From NCBI GenBank assembly GCA_963660495.1, contig CAVKYO010000020.1, positions 1 to 13,821 on the forward strand: a stretch of DNA of 13,821 bases, in the 5' to 3' direction. The notes below the pieces were generated by a model. It ran no database searches. It was not told the DNA's origin and saw nothing but the letters and a program-made list of their open reading frames with translations. A program made the position numbers and the translations under genes. Every line of letters starts with the position of its first letter. The first letter of the stretch is position 1. This document shows positions 7,064-12,938 of the stretch, in pieces. The stretch comes from CAG-877 sp963660495. GTDB lineage: Bacteria > Bacillota_I > Bacilli_A > RF39 > UBA660.

Positions 7064-8248
7064 ATGAAAAAAATTGATGTAGATAGTGAAGAATATATAT
7101 TTTTTAGTTGCAATGGGAAAACTTTAGATATTCCTGTTTTGTTTGGTATGAAGCAACCTATTATATTCGTTGTTGATGAAATGGTAGAAGATGAAGATGA
7201 ACAGAGAAAGGCAATTGAAGAGATTAATGAGTTTTTAGCTTTAAATCCAGCTCTTGATAATGTTATTGTTGCTCCATACCCAGTAGATTATAATTTTCAG
7301 CGTTTTTTGAAATTTGAAAATTTATTTTATAAAGAGTATGATAATATTTTAGAACCTGAACGTGTTTCATTACGAACTATTGAGCATTTTGCGTCTAGAG
7401 TAAATGAAGATGAAACTGTTAGAATGTGTTGTTCGGCTTTTCCTTTAACTCAGTGTAAGGAAGTTGATAATAAATTAAATTTGTTTATTAAAGATATTAA
7501 AAATAGTAATTTATCATCTTTTGAGAAGATTTTAGCTTCTTATCTTATTTGTACTCATTTTGTTGATTCTTTTAAAGAAAATGATGAAAATGAGGATACT
7601 GATTATGATGTTTATAGTAGTGTTTTAAATATTTTAAGTGATACTGACTCTGGCTATAAAGTAAAATGTGCTGGTTATACTGATTTATTTTGTAGGTTAT
7701 TATCCAAACTTGATATTGAAGCTATTCCTTTGTTGATTTCTTGCTCTGATATTGATTTTTACCATAGTGTTGCGAAGGTTAGCATTTGTGATGAAAAGTA
7801 TGGTATTAATGGACAATATATTTGTGATGTAAGAGGGGATTCTGACTATAGAGAAGCTTTTGAACGGAAAAAATTAGATGAATTAGATAAGAATTTACAT
7901 GGACATTATTATACTTATAATAGTTTAATGTATTTTGCTTTAACATTTGACGATTATAATTATTTAATTAATCCAAATTTAGAACAAATGATATACTCAA
8001 CTGTTCCTTTAAAAAGCGGAGCTGAAGATTTAATATCAAAGAATAGAGTAGAATTAACTAATATAAGCAATGCATTAATGAAAGTGTCTTTGTTTACATA
8101 TTTAAGTGATGGAAATGATGAAATATCTACAGGAGATGATGCTTTAGAAAAAATAGTTAAGGAGTCTAATAAATCAACTGCTAAAATTGGTTCTTGTAGA
8201 AAAAAGTCAGACCAGTTTTACTCTAATTTATTAGGTAAAGAAAAATAG
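7064..8248 (+). CDS. Transglutaminase-like (cysteine-protease fold) protein, cytosolic
   Basis: A 394-residue protein with a transglutaminase-like core. The pattern seen is a helix ILASYLICTHFVDSF (about 156-170), then VKCAGYTDLFCRLLSKLDIEA (Cys202), FYHSVAKVSI (His234) and YICDVRGDSD (Asp255), which matches the Cys-His-Asp order of the family's GxCxGYA...HAW...D motifs. The usual Gly-Val-Cys is Val-Lys-Cys here and His is followed by Ser-Val rather than Ala-Trp. The N-terminal 130 residues are acidic and unassigned; the C-terminal 120 have no recognised domain. There is no signal peptide or membrane helix, so it probably acts inside the cell. The start ATG has GGTGAT 3-8 bases upstream. It probably belongs to the xerD-deoB transcript. 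Whether it cross-links, cleaves proteins, or is catalytically dead cannot be told from sequence. Confidence 0.65.
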   Translation: MKKIDVDSEEYIFFSCNGKTLDIPVLFGMKQPIIFVVDEMVEDEDEQRKAIEEINEFLALNPALDNVIVAPYPVDYNFQRFLKFENLFYKEYDNILEPERVSLRTIEHFASRVNEDETVRMCCSAFPLTQCKEVDNKLNLFIKDIKNSNLSSFEKILASYLICTHFVDSFKENDENEDTDYDVYSSVLNILSDTDSGYKVKCAGYTDLFCRLLSKLDIEAIPLLISCSDIDFYHSVAKVSICDEKYGINGQYICDVRGDSDYREAFERKKLDELDKNLHGHYYTYNSLMYFALTFDDYNYLINPNLEQMIYSTVPLKSGAEDLISKNRVELTNISNALMKVSLFTYLSDGNDEISTGDDALEKIVKESNKSTAKIGSCRKKSDQFYSNLLGKEK

Positions 8249-8268
8249 GGTAGAACCGCCCTATTTTT
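8241..8268 (+). terminator. Intrinsic terminator of the xerD-deoB-transglutaminase-like unit
   Basis: AAAAATAGGG (8241-8250) and CCCTATTTTT (8259-8268) form a 10-base stem around an 8-base loop, followed by more T-rich sequence. The TAG stop of the upstream gene (8246-8248) lies inside the stem. Confidence 0.88.
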
Positions 8269-8280
8269 ATTTTAATATAA

Positions 8281-8304
8281 AAGAGTAAGTTAGCTATTAC
8301 TCTT
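8281..8304 (-). terminator. Intrinsic terminator of the DUF1540 gene
   Basis: AAGAGTAA (8281-8288) and TTACTCTT (8297-8304) form a perfect 8-base stem with an 8-base loop; on the minus strand it is followed by TTTATATT. The stop codon (8297-8299) lies in the stem. It sits tail to tail with the hairpin at 8241-8268. Confidence 0.75.
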
Positions 8305-8521
8305 CCTCTTCATTTTCTAAATTGACCTCATATTCATTGTCTGTAACTGGACTTCCTGTTGTTTCAAAACTTTGACATATGGTTTCTTCTGTGCATTCGC
8401 ATTCATCATTATTACAAGTGCAACTAATTTTTACTGATTCTAATTCGCAACATTCATCGTCTTTATTATTATGTTTACAAGTATCTACATTGCAATTTAT
8501 TTTTTTACTTTTTTTACTCAT
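8297..8521 (-). CDS. DUF1540 family small Cys-rich protein
   Basis: A 74-residue protein with one DUF1540 domain: I-x-CNVDTCKHN, a CC pair (24-25), the KISCTC strand, and the closing motif ETICQSF. Nine cysteines (10, 15, 24, 25, 34, 36, 41, 43, 49) lie in the first 50 residues, a likely metal-binding set; the last 20 residues are very acidic (ends NLENEEEE). DUF1540 proteins are common small proteins of Bacilli and Clostridia with no established function. The start ATG (8519-8521) overlaps the TGA of an upstream frame by an ATGA junction, and its ribosome binding site GAGAGGAG sits inside that frame. It is therefore the downstream gene of a unit whose 5' part lies in the assembly gap. Confidence 0.85.
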   Translation of the reverse strand: MSKKSKKINCNVDTCKHNNKDDECCELESVKISCTCNNDECECTEETICQSFETTGSPVTDNEYEVNLENEEEE

Positions 8522-8577
8522 AAATTTTTTCTCCTCTCTAATTCTTCAAATATTAATTCTTTTGATTTATTTGGATT
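8518..8577 (-). CDS. 3' end of a gene cut by the assembly gap (partial)
   Basis: The last 19 codons and TGA stop of a minus-strand frame that runs open to the gap edge (peptide NPNKSKELIFEELERRKNL). Evidence that it is real: it ends in an ATGA overlap with the DUF1540 start, it carries that gene's ribosome binding site, and its codon and residue makeup is gene-like. No continuation is found across the N run: on the far side all three minus-strand frames soon hit stops without a start codon. The family cannot be identified from 19 residues. Confidence 0.5.
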   Translation of the reverse strand, partial: NPNKSKELIFEELERRKNL

Positions 8578-8587
8578 NNNNNNNNNN
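8578..8587. other. Assembly gap (10 N)
   Basis: Exactly ten N, a usual scaffold-join placeholder, so the true length is unknown. A run of T (about 8604-8613) and very A+T-rich DNA begin directly after it, which may be why assembly stopped. The two flanks should not be assumed to be adjacent. Confidence 0.97.
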
Positions 8588-9277
8588 ATTCTTATTTTGG
8601 ATGTTTTTTTTTTAATTATACAATGTTAAATATTTTAGATTTAGACTAACAATTATACGTCTTTTAATAGTTAAATCGTTTAAAATGCATTTTAGATTTT
8701 ATATATAATTTAATAGGGTAAGTAATTATTAATAAAAGAATATGGATAAGTAGTAATATATTTACCATATAATTATTTAATATAGTTATAATGGATTTAC
8801 ATATATAAAAGTAAATTAAAATAATTTAAATGAATTTATATTTAAAAATTATATATGCATATTATATAATTAGTTATAGATAAGTAAATGATATAAAATG
8901 TACTAAGTTTTATTATACAAATAAATATATTATAGGTAGAGGAGTAATATATAGTTATTTTAAAAACATATATAGAAGTTAACATAATATCAATTATAGG
9001 AAGTTGTAACACTGAAGAAATAGATGAATATATAATAGTTTGTGATACGAATTGTTGATTATTAGATATATATATTTATATTTAAATATTAAAATTTTAT
9101 ATACGGCTTATACATTAAATATCATGTATTATTTATATATATTATGGATGTATTTGTATTGAAAAATTTCTAAATTAAAACAGTTCTTTTAATTTTATAT
9201 AGAACTGTTTTATTTTTTATTAATAATTTATATGGATGATTATAGTATACTTACTACTACTCTGCTCTACTACATCC
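8588..9277. other. A+T-rich stretch without a convincing gene
   Basis: About 690 bases. A hand count of 8641-9180 gives 82 G or C in 540 (15%), against 20 of 60 in a sample of xerD (5041-5100). All six frames are broken often by stops. The longest notable open runs are short: about 33 codons from GTA 8885 to TAA near 8983, and 36 codons from 8951 to 9058, in different frames, with a purine-rich AGAGGAG at 8938-8944. These may be chance or traces of a decayed gene. No tRNA, structured RNA or clear repeat family is seen. A strong terminator lies at 9177-9211. From 9241 to 9275 there is a TACTACTACT/CTACTAC simple-sequence patch. Confidence 0.6.
9177..9211. terminator. Strong intrinsic terminator in the A+T-rich stretch
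   Basis: AAAACAGTTCT (9177-9187) and AGAACTGTTTT (9201-9211) form an 11-base perfect stem around a 13-base loop. The T tract is better on the plus strand (TTTTATTTTTT) than on the minus strand (TTTTAATTT). It lies 67 bases past the stop of the minus-strand regulator gene, so it can end that transcript, but its shape suggests that something is also transcribed rightward through the A+T-rich block. Confidence 0.8.
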
Positions 9278-10045
9278 TTATACTTTTCTAGATTGAATTT
9301 CAGCTATTTTTTCTAGTACTTCTTTAGCATTATCTTCATTTATTTCAGTGTAACCTAATTCTTTTAAGGCTTGAACTTTAGCTGTATTTAGTTCTTGAGT
9401 ACGAGATAATTTTTCTTCATTCTTATGTTCAATATCTTCTTCAAAACGCTTATGCGTAGCAGCTAATTTTGTTTTAGATGCACCACCGTTGTTATATAAA
9501 GTCATTGCACTGAACATAATACTTTCAAATATGAATTGTTTTTCACTGTTGAAAGCAAAATCTAATGGAGGTGTAAACCCTAATGATTTTGAAACATATC
9601 CTAATATATATTTTAATTCGTGATTTGTCTCCATTGATTGTAGAAAATGATATAGATATAAATATGTGTTATATGTATCTTTTGTTTTATCAGAAGATAA
9701 TTTTTCCTTTAACACATTTATAATATCAGATAATAACTCTTGTTCCTTTTTATTAAATCCTTTTAAATCAGCTAAAATATCTTTACTTGAAGAATCTTTT
9801 ACCCCTTCATTTAACCTATTCTCTACTTCAATTATATATTCACCATTGATTTTTAAATCTTTTAATTCATTAATTTTTTCTATATTTAATAAGCTCAATA
9901 ATTTAGCAGCTTTTTCTTTTGGCCAGTTATTAATATCTTCTATAGCTAGATAATTATATAACATTTGTCTAGATACTCCTAAATATTTAGCTAAGCGTAC
10001 TTTACTAATTCCTAATTCTGTTAATACTATATTTAATTCTTTCAT
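9278..10045 (-). CDS. XRE-like helix-turn-helix protein with helical C-terminal domain
   Basis: A 255-residue protein. The N terminus has a Cro/C1-type helix-turn-helix (about 5-40; GISKVRLAKYLGVSRQMLYNYL), so it probably binds DNA. Residues 95-120 (FNKKEQELLSDIINVLKEKL) and the rest are mostly helical, with a charged, possibly coiled-coil C-terminal third (about 195-250) and no protease or ligand-binding motif I know. The ATG at 10043-10045 has TAGGAGGG as ribosome binding site, a very good match. A strong promoter and an inverted repeat lie directly upstream, which suggests self-control. It stands alone behind the mnmA terminator. Transcription regulator is the likely role; target genes are unknown. 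No phage genes accompany it. Confidence 0.75.
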   Translation of the reverse strand: MKELNIVLTELGISKVRLAKYLGVSRQMLYNYLAIEDINNWPKEKAAKLLSLLNIEKINELKDLKINGEYIIEVENRLNEGVKDSSSKDILADLKGFNKKEQELLSDIINVLKEKLSSDKTKDTYNTYLYLYHFLQSMETNHELKYILGYVSKSLGFTPPLDFAFNSEKQFIFESIMFSAMTLYNNGGASKTKLAATHKRFEEDIEHKNEEKLSRTQELNTAKVQALKELGYTEINEDNAKEVLEKIAEIQSRKV

Positions 10046-10064
10046 GTTTTACCCTCCTAATATA

Positions 10065-10093
10065 ATTATAGGCAAGTTTGTGTAAATAATCAA
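10065..10093 (-). promoter_or_regulatory. Promoter of the XRE-like gene
   Basis: On the minus strand TTGATT (10088-10093) and a perfect TATAAT (10065-10070) are 17 bases apart, with the ribosome binding site TAGGAGGG about 5 bases past the -10, so the leader is very short. Confidence 0.75.
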
Positions 10094-10109
10094 GTGTAAA
10101 TTGACACTT
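10080..10109. promoter_or_regulatory. Probable operator: inverted repeat plus direct repeat at the -35
   Basis: AAGTGT (10092-10097) and ACACTT (10104-10109) form a perfect 6+6 inverted repeat with a 6-base spacer, overlapping the -35 of the XRE-like gene. The half-site also occurs as a direct repeat: GTGTAAAT at 10080-10087 and at 10094-10101, 14 bases apart. This is the layout expected for autoregulation by a dimeric helix-turn-helix protein. Confidence 0.55.
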
Positions 10110-10116
10110 TTTGTAA

Positions 10117-10149
10117 TTAAAAAAATACTGTGTTATTTTACAGTACTTT
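10117..10149 (-). terminator. Intrinsic terminator of mnmA
   Basis: On the minus strand AAAGTACTGT pairs with ACAGTATTTT (one G-T pair) around an 8-base loop, followed by TTTTTTAAT. The mnmA stop codon (10138-10140) lies in the hairpin. Confidence 0.78.
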
Positions 10150-11172
10150 TTCTATTATGCCACCACCTAAACAAATATTATTTTGATCATAAAATACTAC
10201 TGATTGTCCTTTTGTAATAGCTCTTACTGGGTCTTTAAATGTTACTAATATTTTATTATCTAGTTTTTCTAATGTAGCTTCTTCTTTATCACCTCTAGAC
10301 CTTATTTTAGCTAGTACATTGCTTGGTAATTCATCTACTAGTATATTTATATTATTTGCTAGTAATTTGGTTTTAAATAGGCTTTTATTAGGTCCTACGA
10401 TTAAAGCATTGTTTTTAGTATCTATTTCTAGGACATATAATGGTTCTTTATAGCTTATATTTAGTCCTTTTCTTTGTCCTATGGTGTAATATATTAATCC
10501 ATGATGTTTACCAATAATTGTATTATCTTCTAAATATATATTACCGGGCTTTATTTTTTCTTTCATTTGCTTTTCTAAATACTTTGGATAATCATCATTT
10601 GGTATAAAACATACTTCTTGACTGTCTTTTTTACTACTTACACTTAGTCCTATTTTTCTAGCAACTTCTCTTACTTCGTCTTTACTTTTATATTTTTCTA
10701 AAGGGAATATAACGTGATTTAAGACTTCTTTATCTATGCCATATAAGAAGTATGACTGATCTTTATTTATGGTGTCTGATGCTATTAATTTACCATTTTC
10801 TACTTTAGCATAATGACCTGTTGCGATATAGTCAGCATTTAATTCTTCTTTTGCTTTTTTATAGAATAGTCCGAATTTAAATTTTTTATTACATAATACA
10901 CATGGATTAGGAGTTTGACCAGACTTGTATGATTCAATAAAGTTATTTATTACTATTTCTTTAAACTCTTTAGTTAAATCAAATACATAGTGTTTTATGC
11001 CTAATTTTTGACATACTTCTTTAGCGTCAGATATTGCTTGTTCAGTTTTTTCATCATTTATTAATCTCATTGTTGCTCCTAAGACATTATAACCTTCTTC
11101 TTGCAATAAGTATGCTGTTGTAGAAGAGTCTACTCCTCCTGACATCGCAACGACTACTAGTTTTTTATCCAT
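10138..11172 (-). CDS. mnmA: tRNA 2-thiouridylase MnmA
   Basis: A 344-residue MnmA, which adds sulfur to U34 of Lys, Glu and Gln tRNAs using ATP and a sulfur donor. The PP-loop is SGGVDSS (11-17). The tRNA/adenylation motifs TGHYA (118-122) and KDQSYFLYG (137-145) are typical. The catalytic Cys pair corresponds to Cys94 (VLCNKKFKFG) and Cys188 (SQEVCFIP). A third Cys, Cys91, gives NPCVLCN, that is CxxC...C, where the E. coli enzyme has NPDxxCN. The C-terminal beta-barrel domain (about 270-344) ends normally. The start is the ATG at 11170-11172 with CAGGTGAG upstream; the in-frame GTG at 11181 lies inside that site. It follows the SpoIIM gene by 48 bases. No cysteine desulfurase gene is adjacent. 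Confidence 0.94.
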   Translation of the reverse strand: MDKKLVVVAMSGGVDSSTTAYLLQEEGYNVLGATMRLINDEKTEQAISDAKEVCQKLGIKHYVFDLTKEFKEIVINNFIESYKSGQTPNPCVLCNKKFKFGLFYKKAKEELNADYIATGHYAKVENGKLIASDTINKDQSYFLYGIDKEVLNHVIFPLEKYKSKDEVREVARKIGLSVSSKKDSQEVCFIPNDDYPKYLEKQMKEKIKPGNIYLEDNTIIGKHHGLIYYTIGQRKGLNISYKEPLYVLEIDTKNNALIVGPNKSLFKTKLLANNINILVDELPSNVLAKIRSRGDKEEATLEKLDNKILVTFKDPVRAITKGQSVVFYDQNNICLGGGIIEKVL

Positions 11173-11189
11173 ATTACTCACCTGCTAAA

Positions 11190-11218
11190 ATTATACAATA
11201 AAATGGCTATTTTTTAAA
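11190..11218 (-). promoter_or_regulatory. Possible promoter of mnmA
   Basis: On the minus strand TATAAT (11190-11195) is preceded at 17 bases by TTTAAA (11213-11218), a 4 of 6 match to the -35. mnmA may therefore be transcribed on its own as well as from the SpoIIM gene. Confidence 0.4.
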
Positions 11219-11220
11219 GA

Positions 11221-11817
11221 TTATGTTAGTAAAAAGAGTTTTGGTACTACATATGTTTCAACTACGGAGGTAAATATTAATATAATAATACTAATAACTA
11301 GTAATTTTAAATATCTATTTACAATGACTTTTTTATTATATTCTTTTTTTCGAAAGAGGTAATTAAATAGCATTAATGAAAAACTTATTGAGTAATAACT
11401 TAATATAAAAAATATAAATAAGTTAATAGTGTTTGGCACTATATATATTAATGCTTTAATTATTCCATTTAGTTTATATGTACTTATAATACAAGATAAA
11501 GTAAACCCGATACTTAAACTTTTGTAACCCAGTAATAAAATTACTAAAGGTATTCCTATTATAGAAATACCTAGTATCCAGATAGTTAAATCTATAATTA
11601 TATTACTGATTAAGGTTTTAAATAGGAGTTCATTTGACTTTAATTGATTATTTTTTATAGTTTCAAAGAATGAGTTTAGACTTGTTTCAATTATTTTTCT
11701 ATTTTCTTCATTTAAAATACTTGGTAATAATATTCCTATTATAAATGTCACAATACATATTACAAAGATTAGTATGAATTGTTTTTTATCTTTTAATTTG
11801 TTTAATGTTTTTTTCAT
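11221..11817 (-). CDS. SpoIIM-family integral membrane protein
   Basis: A 198-residue membrane protein with the SpoIIM (stage II sporulation protein M) pattern. Hydrophobic segments lie at about 13-32, 70-97, 99-113, 118-146 and 168-188, with a polar outer stretch 35-65. Family features are the NxxxDLxxWILG region (about 72-83), GIPLVILLLGYKSLSIGF (88-105) and the helix GIIKALIYIVPNTINLF (118-134). In Bacillus, SpoIIM works with SpoIID and SpoIIP in engulfment, but relatives occur in non-sporulating bacteria, and no other sporulation gene is present here, so I do not use the gene symbol. The ATG at 11815-11817 has GAGGATGA upstream. It is divergent from the small gene at 11910 and precedes mnmA. 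Confidence 0.75.
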   Translation of the reverse strand: MKKTLNKLKDKKQFILIFVICIVTFIIGILLPSILNEENRKIIETSLNSFFETIKNNQLKSNELLFKTLISNIIIDLTIWILGISIIGIPLVILLLGYKSLSIGFTLSCIISTYKLNGIIKALIYIVPNTINLFIFFILSYYSISFSLMLFNYLFRKKEYNKKVIVNRYLKLLVISIIILIFTSVVETYVVPKLFLLT

Positions 11818-11862
11818 ATTATCATCCTCATTTAAATATATTATTTCTATGTAAAAATATGT

Positions 11863-11891
11863 TTTACTTTTTATGACAATTATTTTATAAT
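11863..11891 (+). promoter_or_regulatory. Predicted promoter of the miniprotein gene
   Basis: TTTACT (11863-11868; 4 of 6 to the -35) and a perfect TATAAT (11886-11891) are 17 bases apart. The ribosome binding site TGAGGTG follows within 10 bases, so the leader is very short, as for several other genes of this window. Confidence 0.55.
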
Positions 11892-11909
11892 TATGTTGAG
11901 GTGTAAATT

Positions 11910-11996
11910 ATGAATAAAAATGTAGTACGTATTATATCAATAGTTTTATGTTTAGCTATGGTAATTGGCTTTATTAGTGTTTTATTTTATTTATAA
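11910..11996 (+). CDS. 28-residue one-helix membrane miniprotein (Prli42-like)
   Basis: The product is MNKNVVRIISIVLCLAMVI followed by GFISVLFYL: a short basic N terminus (MNKNVVR) and one membrane helix from about residue 8 to the end. Evidence for a gene: TGAGGTG 6 bases before the ATG, a promoter just upstream, and a strong terminator 4 bases after the stop, making a complete one-gene unit in 140 bases. Length, the N-terminal NK..VVR pattern and single helix recall the Prli42 miniprotein (about 31 residues) that tethers the stressosome in Listeria; this is from memory of the family and needs a profile search. It could equally be an unrelated small membrane protein. No stressosome gene is visible in this window. 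Confidence 0.7.
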   Translation: MNKNVVRIISIVLCLAMVIGFISVLFYL

Positions 11997-12000
11997 AAAG

Positions 12001-12022
12001 AAAGTCATCGTTTGATGGCTTT
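12001..12022. terminator. Two-way intrinsic terminator
   Basis: AAAGTCATC (12001-12009) pairs with GATGGCTTT (12014-12022), with one G-T pair, around GTTT; T-rich on both strands (TTTTTCTATTT on plus, TTTCTTTTTAT on minus). It serves the miniprotein gene and the convergent gene ending at 12025. Confidence 0.85.
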
Positions 12023-12024
12023 TT

Positions 12025-12327
12025 CTATTTACTTATATATCCTTCTATTTCTGGTTGGATATTTTTTATTGTGTCATTATTAAAGTTATATTTGTTGGCA
12101 ATATCATTGATTCTTTTATAGTCTTTTGCTAGATAAAGCATTAATATACCAGATATACGGTCCGCTGTATATTGACTTAATTTTTCATAGTCTGATGATG
12201 AAATATTATATTTGCTTTTTATATTAGCAACAGGTCCTAGTGCGTATAAGTAATTTGTTAGAGAACGACTTACTTTATCTATTTCTTTATTACGATCTTT
12301 TAGTCTTACTTTTGTCCATACTTTCAT
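12025..12327 (-). CDS. Hypothetical 100-residue helical protein
   Basis: An unrecognised soluble, basic protein predicted to be almost all helical. It begins MKVWTKVRLKDRNKEIDKVS and contains TADRISGILMLYLAKDYKRI in the middle. There is no signal peptide, membrane helix, Cys or metal motif. The ATG (12325-12327) has AAGGAAGG 7-14 bases upstream. It lies 68 bases after the terminator of the metallo-hydrolase gene and ends at a two-way terminator, so it is probably a single-gene unit; a weak TGC-TAGTAT element about 35 bases upstream could be its -10. A conserved lineage-specific protein is the most I can say. Confidence 0.7.
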   Translation of the reverse strand: MKVWTKVRLKDRNKEIDKVSRSLTNYLYALGPVANIKSKYNISSSDYEKLSQYTADRISGILMLYLAKDYKRINDIANKYNFNNDTIKNIQPEIEGYISK

Positions 12328-12374
12328 ATTAATACCTTCCTTTTCTTTGTCTTAATATACTAGCATATATAAAG

Positions 12375-12397
12375 AAAAAAAGAAAGAAAAACTTTCT
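12375..12397 (-). terminator. Intrinsic terminator of the metallo-hydrolase gene
   Basis: On the minus strand AGAAAG (12397-12392) and CTTTCT (12386-12381) form a short stem around TTTTT, followed by six T. The stop codon (12396-12398) overlaps the stem. The stem is short and A+T-rich but the T tract is good. Confidence 0.6.
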
Positions 12398-12920
12398 ATT
12401 TTAAGTATGGATTATTTTCTTTTTCATATTTTAATGTTGTCTCTTCATCATGACCAGGATATAGTTTTATATTTTCATCATATGTTAGAATTTTCTTGAT
12501 ACTTTCTTGCATTTCACTTGGATTTGCTCCTGGTAGATCAGTTCTACCAATGGATTCTTTAAATATAAAGTCTCCAACAAACATAACGTTTTCTTCTTCA
12601 AAATAGAATGTTACAGAATCTTTTGAATGACCTGGCGTATATATACATTTAAATTTAAATGGTCCTATTGCATATTCTTTTTCTTCTAAGTTACTTCTTT
12701 TAAATATTTTAATGGACTTTTTTGTTAAGAAATTTCTTAGTGCTCCTATATGATCAAAATGGGAATGTGTTATTAAAACTCCTAGTATTTTGTTATCTCC
12801 AATGGCTTCTTTTATATTTAAATAGTCATCTCCTGGATCTATTACTAAAGCTTCTTTATTTTCAATTAAGACATAACAATTTTCGTCTAATGCTCCTGTT
12901 ACTATTTTTTTAATTTCCAT
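12396..12920 (-). CDS. Metallo-beta-lactamase-fold hydrolase, glyoxalase II-like
   Basis: A 174-residue MBL-fold hydrolase. The metal-binding set is complete: HSHFDH (His52, His54, Asp56, His57), His98 in TPGHSKDS, Asp117 in FVGDFIF and His157 in LYPGHDEET. The segment FKESIGRTDLPGA (120-132) is typical of the YcbL/glyoxalase II-like group. It is a little shorter than the usual 200 or so residues and lacks the C-terminal domain of true glyoxalase II, so a general thioester or phosphate-ester hydrolase role is safer than a named substrate. The ATG (12918-12920) has AGGTGAA upstream and lies 18 bases after the stop of the upstream membrane-anchored gene, so the two form an operon. Cytosolic. 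Confidence 0.9.
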   Translation of the reverse strand: MEIKKIVTGALDENCYVLIENKEALVIDPGDDYLNIKEAIGDNKILGVLITHSHFDHIGALRNFLTKKSIKIFKRSNLEEKEYAIGPFKFKCIYTPGHSKDSVTFYFEEENVMFVGDFIFKESIGRTDLPGANPSEMQESIKKILTYDENIKLYPGHDEETTLKYEKENNPYLK

Positions 12921-12938
12921 TATTAATTCACCTGCTTT

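Noticed and set aside
8379..8615. Plus-strand open frame crossing the N run
   Set aside because: It is antisense to the DUF1540 gene and includes unknown bases; its Leu/Phe-rich product is what the complement of a Lys/Asn/Glu-rich frame gives.
8951..9058. 36-codon open run with an ATA after an AGAGGAG site
   Set aside because: At about 15% G+C several open runs of this length are expected by chance, there is no normal start codon, and no family is recognised. Kept only as a possible trace of decay.
9278..10045. Prophage or mobile element around the XRE-like gene
   Set aside because: No integrase, structural or lysis genes, and no transposase or flanking repeats; the tyrosine recombinase at 4660 is XerD by motifs and gene order.
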